A stretch of 64,000 bases of DNA, taken from assembly GCA_041389495.1 (NCBI GenBank), contig JAWKRT010000001.1, positions 2,170,001-2,234,000 on the forward strand, written 5' to 3'. Position 1 is the first letter of the stretch. Each line of letters starts with the position of its first letter. This stretch comes from Myxococcota bacterium (GTDB taxonomy: Bacteria; Myxococcota_A; UBA9160; UBA4427). The notes under the pieces were generated by a model. It had not been told where the DNA came from, searched no databases, and saw nothing but the letters and a program-made list of their open reading frames with translations. The position numbers and the translations under genes are program-made. This document shows positions 7,648 through 14,620 of the stretch, piece by piece.

Positions 7648-8703
7648 GTGGGGGCGCGCGGCGCGCACGTCGCCGCGGCGGCCCTCGCGCTCGCGGCCGC
7701 CGCGGGCTGTGCGATCGGCGTCGCCGACGAGGAGCTCGCGCAGCCGCCGATCGCCGTGCTCCACTGGACCCACGAGGATGCCTGGGCGCGCGCGGATGCC
7801 GAGCGCGGCGCGCGCGGCCCGCGTCGCCAGGGGGTGGCGCGCGCGGGCGATCTCGGACGCTGGCTCGGCGGCGGCGAGGCGCTCGAGGCGGACGATCCCG
7901 CGGCGCGCTGGCCGGGGCATCTCGCGCTCGTCGACCCCGCGAGCGGGCGCGTCGAGCGCGTCTCCGACGCGCCGCCCGGCGCCGTTCCGCTCGCCTGGTC
8001 GGCCGACCACCGCCGCCTCCTGTTCGCGACGAGTCGGATCGACGCGCGCTGGCAGCTCTACGCCTACGACGTCGCGACGCGCGAGATCGCGCCCCTCACG
8101 CGCGGCGCGGCCGACCACCCGCGCGGCGACTTCGGGCCGCGGGGCGGGCTCGTGTTCACGCGCATCGAGCGCGCTCCCGCCCGCTACACGGTCTGGCTCC
8201 GGCGCGCAGCCGACGCGCAGGAGCGGCTCGTCGCCGAGGGGGCGTTCGTCGAGGGCGTGAGGTGGTCGCCCAGAGGCGATATGCTGCTGCTCGACGTGGC
8301 GGAGCCGTCGCGCGGTCTGCGCGACGAAGATGCGCGTCGCACGATCTTCGCGGTCCCGACCGATGCCCCGGTGCAGAGCTGGCCGCCCGACGCGGGCGCG
8401 GCGATGCGCGCGCTCGGTCGCGGCCGGGACCCGGTGTTCAGCGCCGACGGCGAGTGGATCGTCTACAGCGCGCGCGTCGGGAAGGGATGGCGCCTTCGGC
8501 GGATGCGCGTCGACGGCGGGGTTCGCGCGGCGGTCGGTGCGGGCGCGCGCGACGAGCTCGAGCCGACGCTGTCGCCGGACGGGCGGCTCGTCGCGTACGT
8601 CGCCGAGGACGCGCGGCTCCACCGGCTCTTCGTGCGGCGCGTCGACGGCAGCGGCGACCGGCTGCTCGTGACCGACGGCGCCGTCGCGCGACCGGTCTGG
8701 TGA
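7648..8703 (+). CDS. Predicted lipoprotein with PD40/TolB-like beta-propeller repeats
   Basis: A 351-residue protein beginning with a signal sequence that ends in a lipobox (AAAAGC), so it is probably anchored to the inner or outer membrane facing the periplasm. The body has repeated WD40-like PD40 blades, for example LAWSADHRRLLFATS, VRWSPRGDMLLLD, VFSADGEWIVYS and LSPDGRLVAYVAED. TolB-type propellers are protein-binding scaffolds. The GTG start directly abuts the JAMM stop (TGAGTG), indicating coupling. The exact role is unknown, and nothing links it biochemically to sulfate activation. Confidence 0.75.
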   Translation: MGARGAHVAAAALALAAAAGCAIGVADEELAQPPIAVLHWTHEDAWARADAERGARGPRRQGVARAGDLGRWLGGGEALEADDPAARWPGHLALVDPASGRVERVSDAPPGAVPLAWSADHRRLLFATSRIDARWQLYAYDVATREIAPLTRGAADHPRGDFGPRGGLVFTRIERAPARYTVWLRRAADAQERLVAEGAFVEGVRWSPRGDMLLLDVAEPSRGLRDEDARRTIFAVPTDAPVQSWPPDAGAAMRALGRGRDPVFSADGEWIVYSARVGKGWRLRRMRVDGGVRAAVGAGARDELEPTLSPDGRLVAYVAEDARLHRLFVRRVDGSGDRLLVTDGAVARPVW

Positions 8704-8772
8704 CGTCGGGCGACGCCGCGGCGCCGCGAACGGATCGAGACGAGTCGGATGCGACTCGAGAAGGATGGAGAA

Positions 8773-10035
8773 GTGACGACCCCGAACGCCGAACTGGTTC
8801 CCGTGCACGGCGGCCTCGACGCCCTCGTCGACCGCACCGTTCCCCTGAAGCAGCGCGCCGCCTTCCTCGCCGAGGCCGCGTCGCTCCCGCGGCTGCGGGT
8901 CACGAATGCCGACCTCTCCACCGTCTATCGGATCGCCGACGGCGCGCTGTCGCCGCTCGAGGGTCCGATGAAGCGCGACGCGTGGCACCGCGTGCTCGAC
9001 GAGCAGGTCGTCCTCTCGAAGGGCGGCCGCTATGCGTGGACGATCCCGCTGTCGTTCCCGGCGACGGACGACGAGGCCTCGGCGCTCGCGGGCGCGCGCG
9101 CCGCGGCAGTCGTGAACGAGGCGGGTGACGTCGTGGGGATCCTCGACGGGCCCGAGGTGTTCGACTGGGACAAGGCCAAGTACGTGGCCGCCGTCTACGG
9201 CACGGAGCGCATCGACCATCCGGGCGGCCGCATGGTGACGAACGACGCGCGCGGCAAGCTCGTCGGCGGCGCGCTGCGCGCGCTGCCGCAGCCGCGCAAC
9301 CGCGAGTACGGCGAGTACATGCTGTCGCCGCGCGTCGTGCGCGCGCTCGTCGCCGACCGCAAGTACGAGGCGGCGCTCGCGTTCCAGACGCGCAACCCGC
9401 TCCACCGCGCCCACGAGTACGCGCTCGTGTGGGCGGGCGAGTACCTCACGAAGCAGGGGCTCTACACGGGCATCTTCCTCAACCCGCTGATGGGCGAGCT
9501 CAAGGGCGACGACGTGCCCGCCGCGATGCGCATGCGCTGCTATCGCAAGCTCCACGGCGACCGCCTGCTCGGGCAGGGCGACCAGCAGCCCGAGATCTGG
9601 GAGAAGGCGGGCTACCCGCTCGCCGACGTCTTCGAGCTCGTCGGCCTCGACATCAAGATGTTCTACGGCGGGCCCAGGGAGGCGGTGATGCACGGCATCT
9701 ATCGCCAGAACTACGGCTTCAGCCACCTGATCATCGGACGCAAGCACGCCGACGCGCCGTACGAGGACGGGAGCGCCATCTGGGGCGACTTCGATGCCCA
9801 GGAGATCTTCCAGCAGCTGAAGGGCGACCTGCGGATCGGCACCGTGAACGTCGGCTTCGCCGCGTTCTACGAATCGCTCGGGCGCGTCGATCTCACCGAG
9901 AACCACCCGGACGAGAAGCCGGTGAGCGTGAGCGGCACGAAGGTGCGCGAGCAGCTGAAGGGCGGCGAGCGCCCCGACCCGCGCATCATGCGGCCCGAGA
10001 TCGCCGACATCCTGATCGAGGCGTACCGCGACTAG
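8773..10035 (+). CDS. sat: ATP sulfurylase (sulfate adenylyltransferase)
   Basis: Catalyses ATP + sulfate to APS + pyrophosphate in the cytosol, the first step of sulfate activation. It is the homo-oligomeric Sat type (420 aa) with an N-terminal PUA-like domain starting LVPVHGG and the catalytic signature QTRNPLHRAHEY carrying the HxxH site. The second ATP-binding motif, usually GRDHA, reads GRKHADAPYEDG. There is no APS-kinase domain and no APS reductase nearby. GTG at 8773 follows GGATGGAGA and fits the family's N-terminus; an in-frame ATG at 8749 would add 8 residues. With the sulfotransferase at 12.9 kb it could feed PAPS synthesis, but the kinase step is missing from the window. Confidence 0.95.
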   Translation: MTTPNAELVPVHGGLDALVDRTVPLKQRAAFLAEAASLPRLRVTNADLSTVYRIADGALSPLEGPMKRDAWHRVLDEQVVLSKGGRYAWTIPLSFPATDDEASALAGARAAAVVNEAGDVVGILDGPEVFDWDKAKYVAAVYGTERIDHPGGRMVTNDARGKLVGGALRALPQPRNREYGEYMLSPRVVRALVADRKYEAALAFQTRNPLHRAHEYALVWAGEYLTKQGLYTGIFLNPLMGELKGDDVPAAMRMRCYRKLHGDRLLGQGDQQPEIWEKAGYPLADVFELVGLDIKMFYGGPREAVMHGIYRQNYGFSHLIIGRKHADAPYEDGSAIWGDFDAQEIFQQLKGDLRIGTVNVGFAAFYESLGRVDLTENHPDEKPVSVSGTKVREQLKGGERPDPRIMRPEIADILIEAYRD

Positions 10036-10062
10036 CGTCGGGGGGGCGCCGAGGAGGGCGCG

Positions 10063-10317
10063 ATGCCGAGAGGGCGCTGTGACCTCTGCGGGGCCGAGGG
10101 GGCGAAGCGCGTCGTCTACGGCGACCCCGGCGAGGACCTCATCGAGAGCGCGGGGCGCGGCGAGATCGTGCTCGGCGGCTGCCTGATCGGCGGCCGCGAC
10201 CCGAGCTGGCTGTGCGAGGCGTGCGCGGGCGCGCGCGATCCGTGGGACGGCGTGCGCGACGGCGTCGAACCCGGAGGGCGAGCGCGCGTCGCGCGCCGCC
10301 GTCCGGACGACGCCTAG
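10063..10317 (+). CDS. Small zinc-ribbon-like protein
   Basis: An 84-residue protein with two cysteine pairs, CDLC near the N-terminus and CEAC about 50 residues later, plus one isolated Cys, consistent with a single zinc ribbon. It contains the acidic core VVYGDPGEDL and ends in a basic tail. GAGGAGG just upstream of the ATG is a strong ribosome binding site, 27 nt after sat. The family was not recognised. Its stop interlocks with that of the convergent dehydrogenase gene in CTAG. Confidence 0.7.
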   Translation: MPRGRCDLCGAEGAKRVVYGDPGEDLIESAGRGEIVLGGCLIGGRDPSWLCEACAGARDPWDGVRDGVEPGGRARVARRRPDDA

Positions 10318-11339
10318 CGTCCGCTCGCGCCCCCGATCCGCAGCACCTTGGCGCCGCGCACGCGCCCCGCGGCGAGCTCGCGCAGCGCGCGGTTCGCGTC
10401 CTCGAGCGGATAGGTCTCGACCCGCGGACGGATCGGGATCTCCGCCGCCTCGGCGAGGAACTCGCGCACGTCGCTCCCGGTGATGTTCGCGACGCTCTTG
10501 ATCTCGCGCTCCATCCACAGGTGCTCGTGGTACGAGAGATCGAGGAGCGCGCGCTTGTCGCGCTCCTCCTTGCGGATCGCGTTGACGACGAGCCGGCCGC
10601 CCGGCGCGAGCGCGGCGAGGCTCGCGACGACCGGCTCCCACGCGGGCGTCGTGTCGATCGCGGCGTCGAGCGGAGCGGGAGGCGCATCGCGCGTGGCGCC
10701 CGCCCAATCGGCGCCCTCGCGCAGCGCGAAGGCGCGCACCTCGGGGTCGCGCGCGAACGCGAAGATGCGCGCGTTCGGGAAGCGGTGGCGGGCGAGCTGC
10801 AGCACGAGGTGCGCCGAGCCGCCGAAGCCCATCAGGCCGAGCACCTGGCCGTCCTCGATCTGCGCGAGCCGCAGCGCGCGGTGGCCGATCGCGCCCGCGC
10901 ACAGGAGCGGAGCCGCCTCGGCGTCGTCGAACGCGTCGGGCACCGGGAACGCGTAGTCGGCCGCGGCGATCGCGTACTCGGCATAGCCTCCGTCGACGTC
11001 GCGCCCCGTGGCGCGGAACGCGGGGCTCAGGTTCTCGCGCGCGCTCCCGTCGGAGCGGTGGATCCAGCCGACGCCGACGCGCTCGCCGACGCGCGCCGCG
11101 AGCGCGTCGCTCCCGACGGCGCGGACACGCCCGACGATCTGGTGGCCGAGGACGACGGGCAGACGCGGCGGCGGCGTGCGTCCCTCGATCTCGTCGAGCT
11201 CCGTGTGACAGACGCCGCACGCCGCGACCTCGACCAGCAGCTCGTCCGCGCCGGGCACGGGAACGGGGAGATCGCGGAGCGCGAGCGGCTCGGGCTCGTC
11301 GGCGAGCGGCGCGAGCCGCGACAGCACCATCGCTCGCAT
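10314..11339 (-). CDS. Zinc-type alcohol dehydrogenase (MDR family) lacking the structural-zinc loop
   Basis: A cytosolic medium-chain NAD(P)-dependent oxidoreductase of 341 aa. The catalytic zinc site is intact: CGVCHTELDE (C44) and LGHQIVG (H66). The Rossmann domain carries GLMGFGGSAHL. The usual CxxCxxC...C structural-zinc loop is replaced by GWIHRSDGSARENLSPA, with no cysteines and a shorter loop. It resembles the single-zinc AdhP-like branch, so alcohol/aldehyde interconversion is likely but the substrate is not predictable. ATG at 11339 is the natural family start. The gene is separated by 134 bp from the upstream SGNH gene. Confidence 0.85.
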   Translation of the reverse strand: MRAMVLSRLAPLADEPEPLALRDLPVPVPGADELLVEVAACGVCHTELDEIEGRTPPPRLPVVLGHQIVGRVRAVGSDALAARVGERVGVGWIHRSDGSARENLSPAFRATGRDVDGGYAEYAIAAADYAFPVPDAFDDAEAAPLLCAGAIGHRALRLAQIEDGQVLGLMGFGGSAHLVLQLARHRFPNARIFAFARDPEVRAFALREGADWAGATRDAPPAPLDAAIDTTPAWEPVVASLAALAPGGRLVVNAIRKEERDKRALLDLSYHEHLWMEREIKSVANITGSDVREFLAEAAEIPIRPRVETYPLEDANRALRELAAGRVRGAKVLRIGGASGR

Positions 11340-11473
11340 CGGGGACGCCCTCCCTGCGCGGGTCGCGGCGCGCGAAGGTATGCGAGCCCGCGCGGCCCGA
11401 CGAGGCGCGGCGCCGCGCGCCGGCAGGCGAACGAGCGGGCAGGCGGGCCGGTGCGCACGCGCGGTGCTCCGCG

Positions 11474-12847
11474 CTAGGGCGCGGCGGGCGGCGGCGCGCC
11501 CGCCGGTCGGATCGCGCAGTCGGCGCCGATCGCGTCGCGCACGACGGCCGCCATCGCGCGCGCGAGGCGGCGCGATCCGTCGTCCGAGACGTGGCAGCAG
11601 TCGTCGACGTAGAGGGGCTCGGCGACGTCGGCGAAGACGCGCGTCAGGTCCGTGTACGCGACGCCGGCGCGCGCGAGCGCCTCGCCCTCGCGGAACAGGT
11701 GCGGGTAGCCGAGCCGAGCGGGACGGTCGTAGGGCGTGCCCGGGCGGAGCGCCGTGCGCCGCTCGGCGTCGGACATCGGCTTGCTGCCTTCGACGCGCTG
11801 GTTCGGCTGGAGGAAGTGGAACGACGGGATGCCCGCGCCGCGCGCGAGGTCGGACGTCGCGCGCGTCGCCCGGCTCCACAAGGCCGCCGCGTCGCGGAAG
11901 CGCTCGTCGTCGCTCGCATAACGTCGCTGCGGACCGGTCGCCATGTAGCCGCCCTCTCGCGCGGCGTTCTCGGACTCGCGCAGCGCGAGGTCGACGCGGC
12001 GGAGTGCGACGTCGCGCTCGAGGGCGCGATCGACGAGCCGCCACGCCGCGTTGGCGAGCCGCGACGCGCGCAGCGGCGACGCGTCGAGCCAGCGCGCGGC
12101 CGCGCGACGGCGCTCGGCCGCGTAGGCGAGCGCGCCCACGCGCTGCATCAGCGCGACGTCGCGCAGGCCTGCGACCTGCTGGCGCCAGCTGCGCGGGTAG
12201 AACGGGAAGACCTGCTGCGACTCGTTCTCCACCGCGGGCAGCACGACCTCGTTGAAGCCATCGAGCGTGAGGAGGAGGTCGAGCTCCATGCCGAGTGCGC
12301 GCAGCCAGGCGAGCGCGAGCAGCTGCTGCGGCTGCTTCATGCCCGGGAGCGCGAGATCGAAGACCTCGACATTCCGGTCGCGCAGACACGGGTGCTCGGC
12401 GAGCGCGCGCGCGAGCGCGCGACCTCCGCGCGACGCCACCTGCTCGGCGACCGAGCCGCCGAGCACGCCGACCGCGAAGTGCGCGTCGCCCGGCGCGCCC
12501 GGCGTGGCCGACGTGGCCGGCGCGAAGGGCGGGGCGGACCCCGGGAAGCCGTACTCGTTCACGGTCGCGGAAGGCAGGAGGACGAAGCCGAGGTAGGGAT
12601 GGAGCACCTGCCACGAAGGCGGCCCGCCGCCCGCGGCCCCGACGCGCTGCACCCCGGCGCCCGGCGTCGGCGCGAGGGCCGGGTCGGCGCCGTCGTCCGG
12701 TGCGGCGACCGCGGCGCGCGCGTCGGCGAGGCGCGCGGTCGTCGGCCACGCGCCGGTCGCGATCCGCCACGCGACCGCGCCCACGCCCTCGCAGGATGCG
12801 ACCGCGAGGCCCGCCGCGAGCGCTGCGAAGAGGAGTCGTCGGGGCAT
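11474..12847 (-). CDS. SGNH/GDSL-type hydrolase, predicted lipoprotein
   Basis: A 457-residue exported protein. An N-terminal hydrophobic stretch ends in VASC, a plausible lipobox, with a Pro/Ala-rich linker after it. SGNH blocks can be read as GVLGGSVAEQ (nucleophile Ser), DLALPGMKQP (Gly), LTLDGFNEV (Asn) and VDDCCHVSDDG (Asp/His pair). These enzymes are esterases or O-acyl hydrolases and transferases acting on sugars, lipids or envelope glycans. Its neighbours, a sulfotransferase and an NTF2 protein on the same strand, point to modification of a lipid or glycan. The substrate is unknown. Confidence 0.75.
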   Translation of the reverse strand: MPRRLLFAALAAGLAVASCEGVGAVAWRIATGAWPTTARLADARAAVAAPDDGADPALAPTPGAGVQRVGAAGGGPPSWQVLHPYLGFVLLPSATVNEYGFPGSAPPFAPATSATPGAPGDAHFAVGVLGGSVAEQVASRGGRALARALAEHPCLRDRNVEVFDLALPGMKQPQQLLALAWLRALGMELDLLLTLDGFNEVVLPAVENESQQVFPFYPRSWRQQVAGLRDVALMQRVGALAYAAERRRAAARWLDASPLRASRLANAAWRLVDRALERDVALRRVDLALRESENAAREGGYMATGPQRRYASDDERFRDAAALWSRATRATSDLARGAGIPSFHFLQPNQRVEGSKPMSDAERRTALRPGTPYDRPARLGYPHLFREGEALARAGVAYTDLTRVFADVAEPLYVDDCCHVSDDGSRRLARAMAAVVRDAIGADCAIRPAGAPPPAAP

Positions 12848-12889
12848 CGGCCTCGCGCCGCGCGGGCGCCCGCGCCGGTTCGGGTTCGC

Positions 12890-14056
12890 TCAGGTCGTCT
12901 CGGGCGCGCGCGGCGCGGGCGGATCCCATCCGAAGCGCTCGAAGGCCTCCGGCAGCGCGTCGCGGATCTCGGCGCGCGTGAGGCCGAACTCGTCGAGGCT
13001 GTACACGTGCTCGCGCCGGTGCTTGCGCGACCGCGATTCCTCGCGCTCGAGCTCGGCGGCGTAGTCGGGCGTCATGGGGATGCCGAGCTGCGCGTAGAGC
13101 GCCTCGATCGTCTTGGCCGGCGCGTCGACGAGCTCCTCGTACCGCACCCACGCGCACCGCTCGGGCGGGAGGTCGTCGAGGGCCTCGAACGGATACTGGT
13201 AGTAGTAGAGGCACTGCTTCGCGAGGAGCTGGAGCGCCTCGTCGACCTCGTCGCGCTGGTAGCCGAGGATGCGCCAGTTGCGGACCATCATCTTGAGCAG
13301 GCTCGGGATCGTCTCGTACGGGTTGCGCATCATCACGACGAAGCGCGCGTCGGGAAAGGTCTCGCGCAGCGACAGGAGGGCGCCGACCATCGTCGGGTTC
13401 TTGCTCACGAAGGTCAGGCCGTGGTGCGTGCCGCCGTTCGTGTAGAGGTGGCGGCGGATGCAGTCGGCGTAGAAGCGCATCGCGCGCCGCTTCTGGCGCG
13501 GCGTGCGCTGGTCGAAGTAGAAGAGCTCGTCGATCTCGCGCTGGTAGGGGAAGAAGAGGCCGATCTGCGCGTGCAGGAAGGTCGCCGCGAGCAGGAACGC
13601 GTCCTCCTCGGGGATCGTGAGCCCCATCGGGTGCATCTGGCGGCCCTTCTCGAAGAGCCGGTCCTCGAAGGCCGTCACGCGCCGCGCGAGCGCGCCGCCG
13701 AGGTACTCCGCGTCGACGGCAGCGATCCAGCGCACGAGCCGCTTCTGCACGATCGACGGTAGGATCATCTCGTACGTCATCACCCAGTCCATGCGGCGAT
13801 CGCGCGAGAGGAGCTTCACCATCAGCGACGTGCCGCTGCGCGCGTGGCCCGTCACGAAGACGGGCTTCTCGACCTTCGTGCTGCGCAGGCCCGGGAAGAA
13901 GACCCAGTCGAGGAGCATGCCGATCGATCCGAACAGCACGATCGACGGGCAGAGGAGGGCGAGGAAGAGGACGCGCCCGACGCGACGCGGCGTCCGCGCG
14001 TCGCGCAGCGAGTACCCGATCAGCTTCAGGTAGAGGCGCCAGTCGAAGGGCATCAC
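12890..14056 (-). CDS. Sulfotransferase family protein
   Basis: A 388-residue PAPS-dependent sulfotransferase-like enzyme. A possible membrane-associated helix near residues 28-55 (VLFLALLCPSIVLFGSIGML) precedes the 5'-phosphosulfate loop FVTGHARSGTSLMVKLL and the 3'-phosphate motif RNPYETIPSLLKM. A conserved acceptor-side segment WVRYEELVDAPAKTIEALY follows. This is the bacterial Sulfotransfer_3-like group that often acts on lipids or glycans. It lies 42 nt downstream in the direction of SGNH and 10 nt after the NTF2-fold gene, so the three probably form one operon. Confidence 0.85.
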   Translation of the reverse strand: MMPFDWRLYLKLIGYSLRDARTPRRVGRVLFLALLCPSIVLFGSIGMLLDWVFFPGLRSTKVEKPVFVTGHARSGTSLMVKLLSRDRRMDWVMTYEMILPSIVQKRLVRWIAAVDAEYLGGALARRVTAFEDRLFEKGRQMHPMGLTIPEEDAFLLAATFLHAQIGLFFPYQREIDELFYFDQRTPRQKRRAMRFYADCIRRHLYTNGGTHHGLTFVSKNPTMVGALLSLRETFPDARFVVMMRNPYETIPSLLKMMVRNWRILGYQRDEVDEALQLLAKQCLYYYQYPFEALDDLPPERCAWVRYEELVDAPAKTIEALYAQLGIPMTPDYAAELEREESRSRKHRREHVYSLDEFGLTRAEIRDALPEAFERFGWDPPAPRAPETT

Positions 14057-14066
14057 GGCGCGTTCC

Positions 14067-14531
14067 TCACTTCTGCCAGCGGTGGCGGAGCCGCCACTTC
14101 GGCACCTCGGCGTGGCTCTGCCACAGGTCGAACGTGCGCTCGTAGCCCGTCTTGCGGATGCGCCAGACGCCGTCGTCCTTCACGTACTCGTCGCGATAGA
14201 AGCCGGCGCCGAGCTGCGTCATGCCGTCCGCCTCGGCGATGACGATGTCCTGCAGGTACCAGATGCCCGTGGCCTCGGTGTCGGAGACGAAGTCGATCTC
14301 GGGGGTGTGGACCTGGTGGATCGTCACGAGGTCGCGCATCGACGTCCGCAGGAAGTCGATGATCGCGTCGCGCGGCGCGAACGCGTACTTCCCGCCGTCG
14401 TACTCGGCGCAGGCGTCCTCGGTGAAGCAGGTGGCGAGGCCGTCGTAGTCCTTCGTGTCGACGCAGCGCTGATAGCGCGCCTTGAGGCGCGCGATGGCGT
14501 CGGTCTCGACGAGTCTTCGCAGGTCGTCCAC
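14067..14531 (-). CDS. NTF2-fold / SnoaL-like protein
   Basis: A 154-residue single-domain protein with the SnoaL-like cone fold signature: an N-terminal helix pair, RYQRCVDTKDYDGLATCFTED, then alternating strands including GIWYLQDIVIAEADG and GAGFYRDEYVKDDGVWRI. The family includes small isomerases, dehydratases and non-catalytic binding proteins. It starts at GTG and stops 10 nt before the sulfotransferase. No catalytic role can be assigned. Confidence 0.85.
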   Translation of the reverse strand: MDDLRRLVETDAIARLKARYQRCVDTKDYDGLATCFTEDACAEYDGGKYAFAPRDAIIDFLRTSMRDLVTIHQVHTPEIDFVSDTEATGIWYLQDIVIAEADGMTQLGAGFYRDEYVKDDGVWRIRKTGYERTFDLWQSHAEVPKWRLRHRWQK

Positions 14532-14620
14532 GCGGGCTCCGTCCGTCGGCGCGCCGTTCGGGGCGCGCGCGGGCGCAGCCTAGCGGATCCGGAGCGCCGC
14601 CCGGGAGCGGGTGCGCAGCG

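Noticed and set aside
7066..11220. A minus-strand ORF of about 1,380 codons over the JAMM, lipoprotein and sat genes
   Set aside because: It is a shadow of plus-strand genes whose motifs (JAMM zinc site, QTRNPLHRAHEY) are intact; its translation has no recognisable family.
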